Assembly (NCBI RefSeq): GCF_041538045.1
Contig: NZ_JBGOSE010000012.1
Span: 1 to 64,000 of the forward strand
From: Aliiglaciecola sp041538045
GTDB lineage: Bacteria > Pseudomonadota > Gammaproteobacteria > Enterobacterales > Alteromonadaceae
Direction of reading: 5' to 3'
DNA: 64,000 nucleotides
The stretch's first letter is position 1, and every line of letters starts with the position of its first letter. Shown here one piece after another: positions 27,831 to 36,728 of the stretch. The translations under genes were made by a program, and so were the position numbers. A model generated the notes under the pieces. That model had not been told where the DNA came from and did no database searches. It was given only the letters and a program-made list of their open reading frames with translations.

Positions 27831-30800
27831 ATGTTTACCCTTGTTTCCATGTCTACTGTCATATTTGTTTATTTAATCGCTTTATTCCTAGTAGGTTATT
27901 TAGGTGATAAATATTTACGACAAGGGCGACAGCACCCCATCATTTATAGTTTAGCCTTAGGCGTTCATTGTTCGTCATGGGCATTCTTCGGCACCACAAC
28001 CCAAGCTACCCAATACGGCTGGGCGTTTGTACCTACATATTTAGGCATTATTTTGGTGATGCTTTTAGGCTTTGGTGCAATGAAAAAAATGGCGGAGATA
28101 TGCCAACGAAATAACATCAGTTCTCTTGCCGATTTTATTGGAGTGCAATACAACAGTGCAAACCTACTGGCGGCCATAGTGTCATTGTTATGTTTTATTG
28201 GCGTGGTGCCTTATGTCGCATTGCAACTGGATTCAGTCGTAGATAGCTTAACTTTGTTAACCAATGAGTCCTCTACTAGAATGGGGCTCTATGTTGCCGT
28301 AGTACTTGCTGTATTAGCCATATTTCTTGGAGCTCGCTCTTTTGATTTAACCGATAAAAAGCCCGGATTAATGCTCACCGTTGCGTTTGCATCATCGTTG
28401 AAGCTTATCGCCCTAAGTTTTGTTGGCATATTCGTTTGTTATGAATTATTCAACGGCATATTCGATTTAATGGGTAAAGCACAGTTATCCTCCAAAGCAC
28501 AACAGGTATTACAGACGAACTCAGGAATGTGGGTATACATAAGCCACGTTTTTTTAGGCATATGTGCAATGTTTTGTTTACCACGGCAATTTCATGTGAA
28601 TTTCGTGGAGTACAAATCGAACACTGAGTTAAATACGGCTAGGTGGCTATTTCCACTATTTTTGGTGGGCATGGGCTTGTTCGTTCTTCCCATCGGCCTT
28701 GCTGGTCACATATTGTTTGATAAACAAGATGTTTCCACAGACATCTATGCACTTGCCCTGCCCTTAAAAGCAAATAGTGCTCTAACAACCTTAGTCAGCT
28801 TCGTAGGTGGCTTAGCCGCTGCAACTAGCATGGTGGTGGTGGCGACGCTAGCGGTCGGAATAATGATTTCCAATAACCTGATTACCCCTGTTTGGGTTAA
28901 ATTTAAATTAATTAACCAAAACCAGAATAATTTAAGTCCTTCCATCATTTTATTTATTCGACGATTAACCATAGCTTCGGTATTAGCCGTCTCCTATTTT
29001 TATCACAAAGATGTTAGCTCAGGCTCGCCACTGGTCAATAGTGGTATTATTGCCATGGCTTTATTGGCGCAAACCTTTCCGATGATGCTCCTTGGTCTAT
29101 ATTGGCAGAAATCCAATAAATTGGCCGCCTATATTGGCCTACTCGTGGGCTCAGCAGGTTGGTTTTATTGGTTGCTTTGGCCCAGTATTACATCAAGCTA
29201 CTATTTTGATCCTACTCCCACAGATTTAGAGTTGGGGCGTGGATTTATATTCAGTTTACTCGCTAATGGAATATGTTTTTGCATCATTGCCTGGTGCTCT
29301 CCCACTAAACCTGTCAACCAAGCTAATCATCCCCAAAATAACCTTCCTCAAAAACATCCAATTAAGCTCTCAAAATTATTGGCACTGACACAAAATGTGC
29401 TTAATGAAGATGAAATTAAAGGCCTCAAAAGCAAACTTGGTGAAGTCGATTTGAACAGCTTTGCTAGCATGAGTATTGTTGAATCTGTAGAAGGTATGTT
29501 GGCGGCTAAAATAGGCGGAGCAAGTTCACGAATATTAATCTCAGCCATCGCAGAAAAAGACGAAGTCCCAATAACCGAGTTAGTGGAATGGATGGAAGAA
29601 GCCGCGCAAACCTTTCAATTCAATCACGAAATATTGCAATCCAGTGTTGAGCATATCCAACAAGGCATTAGTGTAATTGATCCTGAACTAAAATTAATCG
29701 CGTGGAATCAACGCTATATTGAAATGTTTGACTATCCTGAGGGATATATTCATGCCGGCATCTCCATGCGAAAAATTCTGGCATTTAACGCCCAACGAGG
29801 GCTATTTGGTAGTATCGAGAACCCTCAACAGGAAATAGACAAACGTATTGAATATATCAAGCAAGGAAGTATTTATAAATATGTACGAAAACAACCAAAC
29901 GGACAGGTAATTGAGCTCAATGGCGGCCCCCTGCCCGGCGGTGGATTTGTTACCACCTACAGCGATATTACAGAATATATGGAAATTCAACAGCAATTAG
30001 AACTAGCCAAATCGCAATTAGAAAGGCGCGTGGATCTGCGTACTGAAGAACTTAAACATTCCAATCAAGCATTAACCAAAGCCAAGCTGCTTGCCGAAAG
30101 AGCAAATGAAAGTAAAACGAAGTTCTTAGCCGCTGCAGGACACGACTTAATGCAACCTTTCAATGCAGCCAGTTTGTTTGGTGAACTAATACAGCAAAAA
30201 TCAAACGAACCGGAAATAAAACTATTAAGCCAATCTTTGAATGACTCTATCAATAACGCTGAAGAGCTACTTTCACTGCTTTTAGACATGACAAAGCTAG
30301 AGTCAGGGGTACTTGAATCCCATATTCAAGAGTTCCCCATTGATGATGTTTTATCGCCTTTATTTAATGACTTTAATCTCATCGCCCAGCGCAAAAAATT
30401 GAACTTGATATACGTACCTAGCAGCGCAGTGGTAGTGTCGGATAAAAAGTTACTAAAACGCATAATTCAAAACTTATTATCCAACGCTATTCGTTATACA
30501 CAGTCTGGAAAGATAGTAATGGGCTGCCGCCGAAACAAACAACATATTAAAGTCTGTGTTCTAGACACTGGCCCAGGTATTTCAACGGCTGATCAACACC
30601 ATATTTTTGAAGAGTTTAGACAGTTAGATAAAACTAATATCCAACAAGGATTGGGATTAGGGCTGACGATAGTGGATCGGGTATCGTCATTACTCAACCA
30701 CCCTATTCAGTTGCAATCGCAGCTTGGTAAAGGCAGCAACTTTTCAGTTTCATTGCCCCTTGGAAAACGCCTTAAAAATCCCGTTAAAACCGCCGACGCT

Positions 30801-31199
30801 ATATTAGCAAAAACCGAGATTTTGCATGCTAGAACCGTTTTATTAGCCGAAAACGATCCGCAAACCCGTGAAGCGGTAGTGCAATTATTGGAAAGTTGGG
30901 AAGCAAAAGTGATCACCGTAGAAAACTTAAGTGGTCTTGAAAAAGTAAACGCAAATGAACACATAGATTTAATGCTGTTAGACTATCATTTAGATCACCA
31001 GTTGACCGGATTAGATATTGCCGAAAACCTTAGAAAAAAACTGCAATATAAAGTACCTGGCATCCTTAATTCATCTGATCGTAGCGATATCATGCGTGAA
31101 AATGCACAAAGAGCCGATCTTTTGTTTTTACCAAAACCCCTCAAAAGTGCGGCCTTAAAACGAATGTTGCGAAAAATTGGCTGGGCTAAAAGCGAATGA
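27831..31199 (+). CDS. Hybrid sensor histidine kinase with SSS transporter domain (CrbS/CbrA-like)
   Basis: A 1122-residue membrane kinase. The first about 500 residues form a sodium/solute symporter (SSS) module with 12-13 helices. A STAC-like linker (about 515-600), a PAS domain (about 610-725), a coiled coil, HisKA with phosphoacceptor His771 (AAGHDLMQPFN), HATPase (N box near Asn881) and a C-terminal receiver with Asp1051 follow. This layout is that of CrbS, ErcS' and MxtR kinases, which control acetate/acetyl-CoA or alcohol metabolism through a LuxR-type regulator. The likely partner lies at 33442-34083 beyond a mobile-element scar. Confidence 0.9.
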   Translation: MFTLVSMSTVIFVYLIALFLVGYLGDKYLRQGRQHPIIYSLALGVHCSSWAFFGTTTQATQYGWAFVPTYLGIILVMLLGFGAMKKMAEICQRNNISSLADFIGVQYNSANLLAAIVSLLCFIGVVPYVALQLDSVVDSLTLLTNESSTRMGLYVAVVLAVLAIFLGARSFDLTDKKPGLMLTVAFASSLKLIALSFVGIFVCYELFNGIFDLMGKAQLSSKAQQVLQTNSGMWVYISHVFLGICAMFCLPRQFHVNFVEYKSNTELNTARWLFPLFLVGMGLFVLPIGLAGHILFDKQDVSTDIYALALPLKANSALTTLVSFVGGLAAATSMVVVATLAVGIMISNNLITPVWVKFKLINQNQNNLSPSIILFIRRLTIASVLAVSYFYHKDVSSGSPLVNSGIIAMALLAQTFPMMLLGLYWQKSNKLAAYIGLLVGSAGWFYWLLWPSITSSYYFDPTPTDLELGRGFIFSLLANGICFCIIAWCSPTKPVNQANHPQNNLPQKHPIKLSKLLALTQNVLNEDEIKGLKSKLGEVDLNSFASMSIVESVEGMLAAKIGGASSRILISAIAEKDEVPITELVEWMEEAAQTFQFNHEILQSSVEHIQQGISVIDPELKLIAWNQRYIEMFDYPEGYIHAGISMRKILAFNAQRGLFGSIENPQQEIDKRIEYIKQGSIYKYVRKQPNGQVIELNGGPLPGGGFVTTYSDITEYMEIQQQLELAKSQLERRVDLRTEELKHSNQALTKAKLLAERANESKTKFLAAAGHDLMQPFNAASLFGELIQQKSNEPEIKLLSQSLNDSINNAEELLSLLLDMTKLESGVLESHIQEFPIDDVLSPLFNDFNLIAQRKKLNLIYVPSSAVVVSDKKLLKRIIQNLLSNAIRYTQSGKIVMGCRRNKQHIKVCVLDTGPGISTADQHHIFEEFRQLDKTNIQQGLGLGLTIVDRVSSLLNHPIQLQSQLGKGSNFSVSLPLGKRLKNPVKTADAILAKTEILHARTVLLAENDPQTREAVVQLLESWEAKVITVENLSGLEKVNANEHIDLMLLDYHLDHQLTGLDIAENLRKKLQYKVPGILNSSDRSDIMRENAQRADLLFLPKPLKSAALKRMLRKIGWAKSE

Positions 31200-31253
31200 A
31201 ATAGCGTGGTAATTAAGATACGACAAAGTCGCTTGCTGTTAACAAAATAACTT

Positions 31254-31483
31254 GTGCGGGTACAAGCAGCAGTTGCCTGTGGTATCACCAGCAAAAAGCC
31301 ATGGCGCAACGCGAAATCCCCTGGGGTAAATCAAGAGTTATCACTTGATTATTTAAAACCTGAAGGACTTTATTCGTTATGTGATGGTTGGATTGCGCTT
31401 CACTATCCTAAGTGAAACGCTCTGTGCATAGCCGCATCTAGGATGTTGCTGGGGTGGAGGTTAGAGACCTTCGGCTACCCGAT
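31254..31483 (+). pseudogene. Decayed group II intron, 3' part: maturase C-terminus plus domains V-VI
   Basis: An open frame (31254-31412, stop TGA 31413) encodes 53 residues resembling the C-terminal tail of group II intron reverse transcriptase/maturases, ending GWIALHYPK. After the stop, 31418-31445 looks like a weathered domain V (GCTCTGTGC...CCGCATCTAGG). Then 31446-31483 looks like domain VI, ending CTACCCGAT, a usual 3' end of these introns. The rest of the intron is missing on the left, near the kinase stop. The sequence after it, TAGGC, is half an attC core site. Confidence 0.75.
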
Positions 31484-31545
31484 TAGGCATTTCGTTTTTC
31501 GAGGTAGGGTCAAATTTAAACTAATTTGTCGTTAGTGATGACAGT

Positions 31546-32394
31546 CTAAGATGTCAAGGGGCTAAGCACAATCGAAGTCACACTAGCAAAAATCGCGCAG
31601 AATACTGAAAATAAACACCCCAAAAACCGTAGGGGCTTATTTTTAAATGGCAACCAGAAAAGTATAGACCTAAATAACATATTGGCTTTTTCGTTTCCCG
31701 CCATGATTTTAATAATCAAAACGATAAATAAAGGAAATGAGCTGAGCAGTAGTGAATAAATATAAACTGAGGTTAAATTTTCAAATTTGAGAGCCAACAT
31801 TACGGTTTCAGGAATAGCCTTTATGGCCAATATTTTGTCGCCACTAAAAGCTCCTCCAAAATCTGCAAACCATATATAGGTTATTGTGGTTAATAGAAGA
31901 AATAAAGTGAGCTTTGATAGCTGGTCAATAAAAATCATAAGCAAGCTAACTCCCAAACCTGCGCTGATAAAGCGACCGAGCAACATGGAATATGTTGAAA
32001 AAATGAAGAAATTTGTCAGATAGGTAACGACGAACCCATTGCCTAAAAACTGTGATAAAAAGCCTGATGTCATAAGATATGAATAGAAGCCCTCGGTTCT
32101 AGAGGTATATATACAGAGAAATAGAAAAAGTGAAATACAGGTCAATATAAGAACATTAAATGAAAAGTTAAAAATTCCATTGTCTAGTGAAAAGTATCTA
32201 CCTAAAAACAGCTCAATTTCTTTGGCTACTTTTGATTTAGATGGGTTCTCGCTCGTGCCATGAATATAGCTATACACTACCTGTGTACCTTCCTCGCTTA
32301 ACGCTTTGTCTGAATTCCATATTGCTAGGCCTAATAAAATGGAGGGCATAACTCCAGCCTGAACGAGAGACCAAACTAATTCGGAAACTTCCAT
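31546..32394 (-). CDS. Unrecognised membrane protein in an integron-type cassette
   Basis: A 282-residue protein I do not recognise. Hydrophobic segments lie near 8-26, 75-95, 108-130, 138-180, 207-226 and 247-275, so it is an inner-membrane protein with a short soluble loop (about 28-72). The ATG lies about 15 nt after a G^TTATGC recombination point, as in cassette genes. It is on the minus strand, opposite to both intron fragments, which is the arrangement of introns that insert into attC. AT-rich, with many Phe, Ile and Leu codons, unlike its neighbours. Function unknown. Confidence 0.7.
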   Translation of the reverse strand: MEVSELVWSLVQAGVMPSILLGLAIWNSDKALSEEGTQVVYSYIHGTSENPSKSKVAKEIELFLGRYFSLDNGIFNFSFNVLILTCISLFLFLCIYTSRTEGFYSYLMTSGFLSQFLGNGFVVTYLTNFFIFSTYSMLLGRFISAGLGVSLLMIFIDQLSKLTLFLLLTTITYIWFADFGGAFSGDKILAIKAIPETVMLALKFENLTSVYIYSLLLSSFPLFIVLIIKIMAGNEKANMLFRSILFWLPFKNKPLRFLGCLFSVFCAIFASVTSIVLSPLTS

Positions 32395-32408
32395 CTAAGT
32401 ACCTTTAT

Positions 32409-32474
32409 GCATAACGCCGCGCCCTGCGGAATTTAGGAGCACCAGCGAATAAATTCTCCATAGCAGCGCCTTGT
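32409..32474 (-). other. Integron attC site interrupted by a group II intron
   Basis: Read on the minus strand it ends in GGCGTTATGC, with the R' type core GTTATGC at 32409-32415, just before the cassette gene. The other end is ACAAGGCGC, which lacks only the leading GCCTA of the R'' core GCCTAAC. The missing bases stand after the other intron fragment (31484-31488, TAGGC on the plus strand). Arms GGCGC...GCGCC, with inner GGAG/CTCC, can pair as expected of attC. The intron starts at 32475 after TTGT. Confidence 0.75.
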
Positions 32475-33009
32475 GTACGCCCAGCATGGGCATGAACTAA
32501 ATAAGGTGAAATTCCTCGGTAGGAAGATCACCGCTTATTCAACTTACGTTATTAAACGTTAACGATTAAGGAATGGCAAGGGTTAAACCGCGAGGTTTTA
32601 TCTAAAGGAAGCCGGATGTTGAAGGTGAGTTAGCAGCTAATTGCAGGAGCAATATACAACAGCTTTGGCTGGTCCCGAAGGGTGAGCCTCGTCAGACTTG
32701 AATACACGAATGCCATCCGGTAGCGGCATGGAAACGAGTTCGAGCCGATAAAGGAGCCACTGGCATCGATGGGATGATCATTGATGACTTCCCCCGTTTG
32801 GGCAAAAGATGGAAACTGGAAACGTATAATGGCTGAGCTACGCTAAGGCCAATATCATCCATCACAGGTTATACGCGTTGAAGTTGATAAACCCGAGGCG
32901 GTGAACGTCAACTGGGCATTCCAATCGTTGTCGACCGTGTGATCCAACAAGCCATTGCTCAAGTGCTCACGCCTATCTTCAACCCCACCTTCTCGAACAA
33001 CAGTTATCT
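32475..33009 (+). pseudogene. Decayed group II intron, 5' part with reverse transcriptase fragments
   Basis: The 5' end GTACGCCCAGCATGGGC resembles intron starts of this type and is followed by structured RNA-like sequence to about 32700. Reverse transcriptase pieces are then readable in three shifting frames: 32711-32833 (WKRVRADKGATGIDGM...DDFP), 32847-32905 (VIRVEVDKPE) and 32906-33009 (RQLGIPIVVDRVIQQAIAQV, LTPIFNPTFS). At least two frameshifts and a stop kill it. It breaks off before the GFRP region, right at the stop codon of the next gene. Confidence 0.82.
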
Positions 33010-33370
33010 ACGGGTTTATACCAAATTCTTGTTGTTTTGCTTTACTTAACCTTTGCGAGACTAAACGATAAGATTCAATTAGGTAATACTCCAACTCTTC
33101 ATTAGTATGAGATTGAGCGTTAATTTGTTGAATCCACTTCATACCCCGATTAGCAAAATATGGGGCGGGAATATAACCTTGTCGTTCGCACAGAAAATAG
33201 TAATTCTGTTCAGAGGCTTTAAAGGTAAATGCAGGTTTTTTATCTTTACTCCAGCCTCCAATTGCAAAAACTTTTCCGCCAATTTTCCACACATGAGAAT
33301 TGCCCCACTGCATAACATAGGTGGTTGACTTGAGTGCACCACAAAAATGATTAAACTCGTCGTAATTCAT
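33008..33370 (-). CDS. MmcQ/YjbR family protein
   Basis: A 120-residue small protein of the MmcQ/YjbR (DUF419, CyaY-like fold) family. It shows the usual SHVWKIGGKVFAIGGW strand region (about 24-39), a central PAPYFANRGMKWIQ segment and a C-terminal helix with SYRLVSQRLSKAKQQEFG. The role of the family is uncertain; DNA binding is suggested by fold only. The stop codon sits exactly at the intron scar, so the last two or three residues may come from it. The length is still normal. Confidence 0.85.
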   Translation of the reverse strand: MNYDEFNHFCGALKSTTYVMQWGNSHVWKIGGKVFAIGGWSKDKKPAFTFKASEQNYYFLCERQGYIPAPYFANRGMKWIQQINAQSHTNEELEYYLIESYRLVSQRLSKAKQQEFGINP

Positions 33371-33441
33371 ATTGATTATTTAGATTAACCGTTTTAAATA
33401 ATGCTAAACAGCCAGATAATCTTGGGCAATGTCAGAAAAAA

Positions 33442-34083
33442 TCACACTTGATTCATCAGTTGTTTAAATAACACCCCAGCTTGGGTTCGGTTATTTAACT
33501 TCAACTTTTTGAGTATGGCCGAACCATGCTGTTTGATGGTGGTTTCTTTGATACCCAGTTCGTAAGCGATTTGTTTATTTAACAAACCATCAGCCATCAT
33601 TTTAAGCACTACAAATTGTTGTGGTGTTAATTGTTCCAAATTTTTCGCAAATTCAGACTCTTCTGCTGGAAGTTTTGCTTCAACCTGAGCAATCAAATGT
33701 TCGGGTAACCATTGCAGACCATCCAATACTTGTTCAATAGCATTGGCGATTTCAGACAATGAGCTGGATTTTGGAATAAATCCACTCGCACCTAAGTTAA
33801 TCGCTTTTTGAATAATTAAAGGTTTCTCTTCACCAGAGACAATGACCACTAAAACATCGGGATGTAATAGGCGGATTTGACTCAACCCGAACAAACCATC
33901 ATTGCCTGGCATATTTAAATCTAAAAACACCAATTCAATTTCTGGATCCTGATTTAGCGCTGACAAGGTTTCTTGTAACGTCGAGGTTTCAGTGATGTGA
34001 TCATCGAATAACGCACTTACAGCCTGTTTAAGGGCAATACGAAATAACGGATGATCGTCTGCGATAAGCGCTTTAACTGACAT
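33442..34083 (-). CDS. LuxR/NarL-type response regulator (CrbR-like)
   Basis: A 213-residue two-component regulator. The receiver domain has the acidic pocket Asp9-Asp10, phosphoacceptor Asp55 (FLDLNMPG) and the Lys of GFIPKSSS. A LuxR HTH (about 148-208) carries LTPQQFVVLKMMADGLLNKQIA. It resembles CrbR/ErdR regulators paired with SSS-domain kinases, so the kinase at 27831-31199 is the probable partner. It lies downstream of the TonB receptor but behind a strong terminator, so it must have its own promoter. Confidence 0.88.
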   Translation of the reverse strand: MSVKALIADDHPLFRIALKQAVSALFDDHITETSTLQETLSALNQDPEIELVFLDLNMPGNDGLFGLSQIRLLHPDVLVVIVSGEEKPLIIQKAINLGASGFIPKSSSLSEIANAIEQVLDGLQWLPEHLIAQVEAKLPAEESEFAKNLEQLTPQQFVVLKMMADGLLNKQIAYELGIKETTIKQHGSAILKKLKLNNRTQAGVLFKQLMNQV

Positions 34084-34167
34084 ACTGTATGATTATTTGC
34101 GGCTACTATGCTTGGCAGCATATGAAAGGTTGCTGCTAAGCTCAAGTTATATTAATAATAAAACCAT

Positions 34168-34191
34168 AAAAAAAGGGCGACTAGGTCGCCC
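34168..34191 (-). terminator. Rho-independent terminator after the TonB receptor
   Basis: On the minus strand GGGCGAC/GTCGCCC with a 3-nt loop is followed by seven T, 24 nt after the receptor stop. Confidence 0.9.
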
Positions 34192-34214
34192 CTGGGGAAC
34201 AGCACAGGATGCCG

Positions 34215-36481
34215 TTAGAAAGTGTAGCCCACTGTAAGGTGAACAGTACGTGGATCGCCGTAATAGCCGATCAACGTGGTGTCGCCTCCTAGTCCAGGCA
34301 ATAAATCACCATCGGCATTGCGGCCACCGGTGAAGTTATAACCACCTACCCGATACTCTTCATCTGCTAGGTTTTTAGCATGTAAACCGGCTGTCCATTG
34401 GCCATTATCGCTATACCAATTTAAGCTCAGGTTAACCAGTCCATACCCTTCTTGACGTAATAATTCATCAGGTGACTCGAATAACTCATAATCATCACGA
34501 TAGTAATAATTACCGTTGAAAACGAAGTCGCCCATATCAGTGCTAAATTCGTATTTCACGCCCGCATTGAAGGTAAAATCAGGGGTATTTGAAATAACAA
34601 AGTTATCTGATAAATCAATAGGGTTACCCGCAGCATCTACAGAGAAAACTTCGGTAAACTCAGCATCAATGGTACCTAAGGCACTAGTGAAAGTAAGCCC
34701 CTCAGCAGCAAGGTAGGTAAGTTCAATTTCAAGACCATTTGCATCCGACTCACCCACGTTCGCAATTCGCTGCGTAGGCTCAGCCAAGTCATCAGAAGGT
34801 ACATTCACCACGTACTGTCTATCGGTGTAATCTAATTTGAATAGGGTTGCGTTGAGTCTAAATGAGTCAGTTACATCACTTTTCATACCGATTTCGTATG
34901 AATCAACAATCTCTGGGGCGGCCGCTGGCTGGAAGAACGTGGCTCTAGGGTTATACATGCCTGATTTGAAACCTTGCGAGTAACTACCGAAGAACATGGT
35001 TGAGTCTGTTAAAGCATACTCCAAGCCGAGTCTAGGGGTTAAGCGAGACCAGGTTTCAGTATCATCGATCACCACATTTGGCGCATAATCTGGTCTAACA
35101 TAACCATCTACCCAACCAGAGTTTGGATAAGCTTGACCAAGTCGGGTTCCTGCTTCCACCATTCCGTGTTTTTCGTCTTTTGTATAACGCAGTCCTACAG
35201 TCGTCGAAAGTTTATCCGTAATGTCATAAGACACTTGACCATACAGGGCTAAACTTTTTGTATCTGTACAACCGCTTTGCTCGATTGAAATTCCAAATGC
35301 CATCAAATAAGCGTCGTAGATACCACAGGCCTCAGCATCGTAATAATAGGCTCCTGACACAAAAGTGAGGCCATCCCCTACATAATTTAATTGGAATTCC
35401 TGAGAAATCTGTTCATCAGTATAAGTAGCTGGTGTATCAAAAATACCTAAAGGCGTGCTATCAAAGTCGATATTAGTGGGTGAATCCCCTTCACGGCTTG
35501 CGGTCACTGATTTAAATGCCCAACTATCGTTAATATCCCACTCTACCGTTAAGCTCATGCCTTCGGTTTCAACTTTGTTCCAAGTAGGTAAACTTGAATA
35601 AGAGTCGTAAACACTATCAGGTTGTGGCGCATCCGTTAAGATACTGTCGGAAAGTCGATATCCGCCCTTAGCATTTGATTCATCTTTGGTTTTGTCATAA
35701 TTAAAACGAACGAATACATCTTCTGTGGCTTGATACTCCAAGGTAAACCGAGCAGCTTGGACATCTTTATTATAGTTTTCAGTATCCTGCCCTTCTGGGG
35801 CTACTAAGAACTCACCAAAACCATCTCGATTTAAACTGGCTACAGCAAATCCAAAGAATAGGTCTTCGGTAATAGGGATTTGGCCAGACACTTTTAAGTC
35901 TCTTTGCGAATAACTACCCACTGTTGCATTGACTGACAACTCAGTGTCACCAGACATTTTTTTAGTTACATACTTAATTGCACCACCAATGGTGTTCTTT
36001 CCATACAAGGTCCCTTGAGGGCCACGAAGCACCTCAACTCGTTCCAAGTCGAACAAATCTAAAACTGCTCCTTGGGGTCTGGAAATATAAACATCATCAA
36101 TGTACACACCTACACCAGGTTCAAAACCCCAAACAGGATCTTGTTGACCGACACCACGAATAAACGCAGTTAATGTTGAGTTGGTACCACGGCTTACTTG
36201 TAAAGTAGTATTGGGTGATTGTTGTTGGATCTCAGTCATTACTGACATCCCTTTTTCCATTAACTCTACAGCTCCAAGAGAGGTAAGAGAAACTGGAACT
36301 TCTTGCAGACTTTCTACGGTTTTACGCGCAGTAACTTCAATTCTTTCTAAGCCACCTTTAGATTCTTCTTGTGCAACTACTTGCCCTGATAGACAAGATA
36401 ATGCAACGGCAGATGCTAGAGTCGAAAGTTTTAAAAGCTGTCTTTTTTGAGCGCTAGATTGTGTGTGTGTGTGTGTTTCAT
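34215..36481 (-). CDS. TonB-dependent receptor, start out of frame through a (CA)8 tract
   Basis: An outer-membrane TonB-dependent receptor with plug (through RGVGQQDPVWGF and the VEVLRGPQGTLYGKNTIGGA motif) and a beta-barrel ending in the aromatic TVGYTF. The ATG at 36481 has AGAAGGA 6 nt upstream, but its frame stops at 36431. The receptor frame between 36476 and 36260 has no start codon yet encodes a typical signal peptide (KRQLLKLSTLASAVALSCLS) and TonB-box-like LERIEVTARK. Removing one CA unit joins ATG and receptor into 754 residues. The next in-frame ATG (36260) would lack the signal peptide. Probable substrate: hydroxybutyrate oligomers, from the divergent operon (inference). Confidence 0.85.
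36461..36476 (-). repeat. (CA)8 dinucleotide tract just after the receptor start codon
   Basis: Eight CA units on the minus strand (GT on the plus), starting 3 nt after the ATG of the TonB receptor. Eight units put the gene out of frame; seven or ten would put it in frame. This is the classic layout of a slipped-strand phase-variation tract. Confidence 0.85.
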
Positions 36482-36528
36482 AGAGTGTCCTTCTTACACA
36501 GTTTCTTTTTATAAAGTTGTTAGTTTCG

Positions 36529-36540
36529 CTGCGGTCACAG
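36529..36540. promoter_or_regulatory. Candidate operator, copy near the receptor gene
   Basis: CTGCGGTCACAG, found again exactly at 36686-36697. This copy lies 47 nt from the receptor ATG. It overlaps a small palindrome, GTCACAGTGAC (36534-36544). Confidence 0.45.
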
Positions 36541-36582
36541 TGACAGTGTAATTACTCTAATCTAGTTCAAAATGTTTTACCT

Positions 36583-36598
36583 TAGTACCATAGTACTA
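36583..36598. promoter_or_regulatory. Candidate regulator palindrome in the receptor/permease gap
   Basis: TAGTAC-CATA-GTACTA is a perfect 6-bp inverted repeat with a 4-nt spacer, near the middle of the divergent intergenic region. Its form suits a dimeric LuxR-type regulator such as the one at 33442-34083; this link is inference. Confidence 0.45.
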
Positions 36599-36685
36599 TG
36601 TCTTAAATCGGAAAAAAGATTAACACTATAGCCCGCACTCATAACTGGATTTAACCCAGTTCCCTGAGTGAAATGATATGTATCT

Positions 36686-36697
36686 CTGCGGTCACAG
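36686..36697. promoter_or_regulatory. Candidate operator, copy near the permease gene
   Basis: The second exact copy of CTGCGGTCACAG, 31 nt upstream of the permease ATG. The two copies sit close to the two divergent starts. Confidence 0.45.
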
Positions 36698-36728
36698 ATT
36701 TTTGTATCATTTAAAAAAGGGAATAAAA

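Noticed and set aside
33008..33370. MmcQ-like gene as a second integron cassette
   Set aside because: No attC-like core site was found upstream of its start (33371-33441), so ordinary chromosomal location is simpler.
36181..36260. ATG at 36260 as the true start of the TonB receptor
   Set aside because: It would remove the signal peptide and the first part of the plug, both of which are encoded in the same frame upstream. The ATG at 36481 has a proper RBS.
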